Position numbers and translations under genes: made by a program. The notes beneath the pieces are model-generated. The model made no database searches and was not told the origin of the DNA. It saw only the letters and a list, made by a program, of their open reading frames with translations. A DNA stretch of 64,000 bases from contig JAJHRD010000004.1 of NCBI GenBank assembly GCA_020833005.1, positions 1-64,000 on the forward strand, given 5' to 3'. Source of the stretch: Candidatus Methanomethylicota archaeon. GTDB taxonomy: Archaea; Thermoproteota; Methanomethylicia; Culexarchaeales; Culexarchaeaceae. Positions 61,065 to 64,000 of this stretch are shown one piece after another. Numbering within the stretch: position 1 is the stretch's first letter; each line of letters starts with the position of its first letter.

Positions 61065-62309
61065 CTAAAAGCGGTATTCCACTTTAACCCCCTCGGATGG
61101 ACGTGAATAGAATGCCATTGGAAATCCACGATCAATACAGGCTTTACAAACCCTTTCCGCAGAACCCTCATCCCTAACTAAACCGATAATGGCTCCACCA
61201 AGCCCAGCTCCAGAAATCTTAGCTCCCAAAGCACCATTATCAATCATAACCCTCCTAATATCCTCAAGTATTGGTAGACTAACATCATAGTAATCCCTCA
61301 AAAGTTCATGCTGATAATTAACTATTAAACCAAGCAAACTCAATTTATCTTCAAAATCCACATGACACTCTAAATTCATGAGGCTACTAAGATCTTCAAA
61401 TCTAGGTTTAATCACCCCCTTAATTAAATTCACAGCGTAAATCGTGGATTTATTCATTTTAATTGTGAATATGAGTCTATTGGCAAGCTTTTTGGGTATG
61501 GAATTCAAGTATGGTTTGAGATCCTCCTCAGAAATTAAATGCCATGGAACTCTATCATAGGATGTTGAAAGCTTAGACTTCAAATTCTCATCAACACCAA
61601 CCTCAAATAACAATATCCTTAAAGCTTCATTAAGTTCAGCTTGTCTAACTGGATGAACATTGAAAATCCTCCTATGAACCCCTGAATCCACAACCACGAA
61701 AATTAAGTCTTCATGGGGTAGATGCTCAATGGTGCATGGAGGCTTAGGATCTAGTAGAATTACTCCACCATAAGAACATGCATACTGATCCAATCTACCA
61801 CAAGGAATACCCATAACATCATGTTCAGCGAAGTAAGCCAACTCAGCAATCCTCTGCCTATCTAGATTCAACCCATAAATTTCGGATACAAGCTTAATTA
61901 TTGAAACTTCAAGGGCAGCACTACTTGCAAGACCGGAACCCATGGGTATCTCACTCCACAAAACAATATCAATACCATTGAGTTTGAAGCCGAAATCCTC
62001 CATGGACTTGAAAACAGCTCTAACATAATCCCCAAACCATCCACCAATAAGATTGAAATCACCAATACTGAAACTATCAAAACCATTGGGAATATTTAGT
62101 GAAGTGAAATTTACAACTCCACCACAACCCCTAACACCAGCCACATAACATCTAAGATTAATGGCAACTGGAACTACTGGTAAACCCTTATAATCTTGAT
62201 GGGTATTCAGGAAGTCAACTCTACCAGGACTGGATACTAAAACTGGTTTAAAATTTGAATTGGAGGGGAGATGTGAAATCAATTTACGGCGAATTTCACT
62301 TACATCCAC
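61065..62309 (-). CDS. galK: Galactokinase-like GHMP kinase
   Basis: A 414-residue GHMP kinase. The galactokinase signature is GRVDFLNTHQDYKGLPVVPV, with Asn-Thr for the Gly-Glu of classic enzymes; ATP loop PMGSGLASSAALEVS; third motif ISGAGLGGAIIGL. The N-terminal change (usual GEHTDY is NTHQDY) suggests the sugar may not be galactose. It is followed downstream by the nitroreductase gene. Confidence 0.85.
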   Translation of the reverse strand: MDVSEIRRKLISHLPSNSNFKPVLVSSPGRVDFLNTHQDYKGLPVVPVAINLRCYVAGVRGCGGVVNFTSLNIPNGFDSFSIGDFNLIGGWFGDYVRAVFKSMEDFGFKLNGIDIVLWSEIPMGSGLASSAALEVSIIKLVSEIYGLNLDRQRIAELAYFAEHDVMGIPCGRLDQYACSYGGVILLDPKPPCTIEHLPHEDLIFVVVDSGVHRRIFNVHPVRQAELNEALRILLFEVGVDENLKSKLSTSYDRVPWHLISEEDLKPYLNSIPKKLANRLIFTIKMNKSTIYAVNLIKGVIKPRFEDLSSLMNLECHVDFEDKLSLLGLIVNYQHELLRDYYDVSLPILEDIRRVMIDNGALGAKISGAGLGGAIIGLVRDEGSAERVCKACIDRGFPMAFYSRPSEGVKVEYRF

Positions 62310-62346
62310 AATAATGATATAAGGTGAAGTTTTATAGAAATTTATT

Positions 62347-62928
62347 GTGAATGATATGGAGTTGGAGAAGATTGATTTGGATAAATTCTATTTGATATTG
62401 CATCCAAGACCAGCATATGTTATAGGTTCTGGGAAGTTTGGTGAGAAAGTGAATTTCATGGCTGCAAGCTGGGTTACACCCATGGGTGAAGAACCCCCAC
62501 TAGTCTGCGTAGCCATAGGTAAGGGGAGTTTAACCAATGAATTGATACGTGAATATAGGCAGTTTTCAGTGAATGTGCTCCCAATAGATAGAGTCAACGA
62601 ACTATACACAGTTGGAACTGTTAGTGGTAGGGAGATGGATAAAACCAAGATATTGAAGGCTGTGGAGGGTGATGAATTAACAGTTCCAATAGTTGAAGAT
62701 GCCATAGCAGTCCTCGAATGTGAATTATGGGATAAAGTTGAATCAAATGATGTCACACTATTTATAGGGCAAGTTGTAAATGCAAAGGCAAACCCAAAAT
62801 ACTTCAACCAGAAAACGGGGTGGAATATTAGGGATAACCCAGTACCATTACACAATTGGGGTAAAGGCTTCCATAGAGTAGGCCAATTCATAATGGCAAA
62901 AACACTAGATAAACATGAAACAAAATGA
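62347..62928 (+). CDS. Flavin reductase-like protein
   Basis: A 193-residue FMN-binding split-barrel protein. It begins at GTG 62347 or ATG 62356. Motifs are FMAASWVTPMGEEPPLVCVA, then FSVNVLPIDRVNELYTVGT and VLECELWDKVESND. It binds FMN and passes electrons to an unknown partner. It is divergent from the GHMP kinase. Confidence 0.88.
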   Translation: MNDMELEKIDLDKFYLILHPRPAYVIGSGKFGEKVNFMAASWVTPMGEEPPLVCVAIGKGSLTNELIREYRQFSVNVLPIDRVNELYTVGTVSGREMDKTKILKAVEGDELTVPIVEDAIAVLECELWDKVESNDVTLFIGQVVNAKANPKYFNQKTGWNIRDNPVPLHNWGKGFHRVGQFIMAKTLDKHETK

Positions 62929-62961
62929 TTAAAGAAATATTGCAGTAAAACAATTTCACTT

Positions 62962-63942
62962 TCAATTTATTTTGAAAACTTTAATGGCATTCTCCCCCAG
63001 AATCATCTTCTCTTCTTCCCCGCTTACCCCCAACTGCTTCACTCTCCAAACAGCATTTTCAATATCAGTTATTTGGTGTGGGAAATCTGTTCCAAGCATT
63101 ATTTTATTGGCACCGAGAAACTCGCATGAAAACTTTAATATATTGTTGTTGTAGCATATGGAGTCAAAATATATATTTTTGAGATATGCTGATGCTGGCT
63201 TATTAATAACCTTCTTAGCTTCAGGGTATGCCCGAATACAAGTATCTATTCTACCAATAATGTATGGTAAAACCCCTCCAAGATGTGCAACAACAATCTT
63301 CAGTGAAGGAAACCTCTCCATAACTCCACTTAAAATTAACCTTAAAACTGCTAAGCTGGTGTCCACTGGAAAACCGAACATTGGCACAATCCTATAATCC
63401 TCCATGAACTTGAAGTTTATTGGGGATGTGGGATGTATGAATAATGGGAAACCCAGCCTTTCAGCTTCACCATATATTGGCCAGAATTCCCTTGAATCAA
63501 GAGGTTTACCATTAATGTTTGAGAATATTATGGCACCATTCAGCCCCAAATCCAAAATTGCCCTCCTAAATTCCTCCAAAGCCATTTCTGGGGATTGCAA
63601 TGGTAAGATTGCAAGAGCCCTAAACCTATCCGGATACTTCTCAACAATCTCTGAAAACGAATCATTAACTATTTTAGCCAATTTAACCCCCCTATCCACA
63701 GGTTCCCTTTCAACGCCAGGAGTGGTTAAAGTTAGTATCTGCATATCTATACCATACTTATCCATAACCTTAATCCTCTCCAAGACATCAATGTGCGGTT
63801 TAACCACCACATTGTAATCCCCCTCATACCTTATGATCAAATTTCCATGCCCATTGAAGTCGATGGATGCGTAGCCTCCACCAATCTTCAATTCTTCAAT
63901 ATATTGTGGTGGATAGAAGTGATTGTGAACATCAATGTTCAT
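62962..63942 (-). CDS. Amidohydrolase-2 (ACMSD-like) family protein
   Basis: A 326-residue TIM-barrel metal enzyme. Metal ligands are in DVHNHFYPPQ, PLFIHPTSPI, VVAHLGGVLPY and MLGTDFPHQI. Members include 2-amino-3-carboxymuconate-6-semialdehyde decarboxylase and hydroxybenzoate decarboxylases. It is convergent with the flavin reductase gene and ends the annotated part; the last 58 bases of the window show nothing. Confidence 0.88.
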   Translation of the reverse strand: MNIDVHNHFYPPQYIEELKIGGGYASIDFNGHGNLIIRYEGDYNVVVKPHIDVLERIKVMDKYGIDMQILTLTTPGVEREPVDRGVKLAKIVNDSFSEIVEKYPDRFRALAILPLQSPEMALEEFRRAILDLGLNGAIIFSNINGKPLDSREFWPIYGEAERLGFPLFIHPTSPINFKFMEDYRIVPMFGFPVDTSLAVLRLILSGVMERFPSLKIVVAHLGGVLPYIIGRIDTCIRAYPEAKKVINKPASAYLKNIYFDSICYNNNILKFSCEFLGANKIMLGTDFPHQITDIENAVWRVKQLGVSGEEEKMILGENAIKVFKIN

Positions 63943-64000
63943 TTCAACTCAACCCATAAGCTCTAAATTACATTCCCCCCATCATATCAATTATCTTAAC

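Noticed and set aside
62388-62891. Long minus-strand frame under the flavin reductase gene
   Set aside because: Shadow frame with unlikely composition; the plus-strand protein has a clear family pattern.
1-64000. tRNA, rRNA, CRISPR arrays, transposons
   Set aside because: Looked for T-loop sequences in gaps, regular repeats and transposase-like frames; none supported.

Overview
This window looks like a chromosomal stretch from a thermophilic archaeon, most likely of the Thermoproteota/TACK side, though I cannot fix the genus. The archaeal markers are deoxyhypusine synthase, archaemetzincin, Hjc Holliday-junction resolvase, type II methionine aminopeptidase, a SEC11-type (Ser/His) signal peptidase, a His-type Thi4 thiazole synthase, two Get3/ArsA-like ATPases, a free-standing MetRS-beta tRNA-binding protein, VapBC, TATA-box promoters set so close to start codons that many transcripts look leaderless, and frequent TTG/GTG starts. 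No rRNA, tRNA, CRISPR array, transposase or integrase was seen.

Layout. 0-3.5 kb: a four-gene overlapping operon of two secreted beta-rich proteins, a signal peptidase with a long C-terminal extension, and a polytopic membrane protein, resembling dedicated surface-fibre/signal-peptidase loci. 3.5-8.4 kb: VapBC, a pair of exported proteins of unknown function, small metal-type proteins (YHS), a broken gene tail, an HTH regulator and a DUF438/hemerythrin/PAS protein. 8.5-15.4 kb: a three-module radical SAM protein, a glycosyltransferase, Nudix and GNAT enzymes, a radical SAM-SPASM protein with its PadR regulator, and a small EF-Tu domain-2-like protein. 15.4-22.6 kb: metallo-beta-lactamase, CstA-type transporter, and a four-gene operon of two small paralogues plus two ArsA/Get3 ATPases, then a secreted protein and a frameshifted AbrB antitoxin. 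22.7-25.7 kb: a winged-helix regulator, an HhH DNA-repair-like protein, an EthD-like barrel and a DUF218 protein.

25.8-35.6 kb is the most unusual part: four head-to-tail units, each a divergent pair made of a roughly 370-residue membrane-anchored exported protein (family A) and a roughly 140-residue secreted protein (family B), read from a conserved bidirectional promoter. The third B gene is reduced to a signal-peptide remnant and the fourth has a damaged start. The array is followed by a NEW3/CARDB-like surface protein and an ABC-2 exporter in the same direction as the last B gene. I know no described system with this architecture and treat it as the best candidate for something new.

35.7-64 kb is mostly housekeeping: a complete branched-chain amino-acid-type ABC importer (livKGFHM order in the reading direction), a cation/proton antiporter, MetRS-beta, a cytoplasmic HtrA protease, an alcohol dehydrogenase, an amidohydrolase, Asp/Glu racemase, archaemetzincin, pyrophosphatase, Hjc, a serine beta-lactamase-fold hydrolase, an Lrp regulator beside rubrerythrin and superoxide dismutase, MetAP2, deoxyhypusine synthase, NadA-NadC, an aminotransferase, Thi4, DUF4438, nitroreductase, a galactokinase-like GHMP kinase, a flavin reductase and an ACMSD-like amidohydrolase. 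Together these suggest a heterotroph or mixotroph that makes its own NAD and thiazole, handles some oxygen stress, and devotes much coding space to variable surface proteins.
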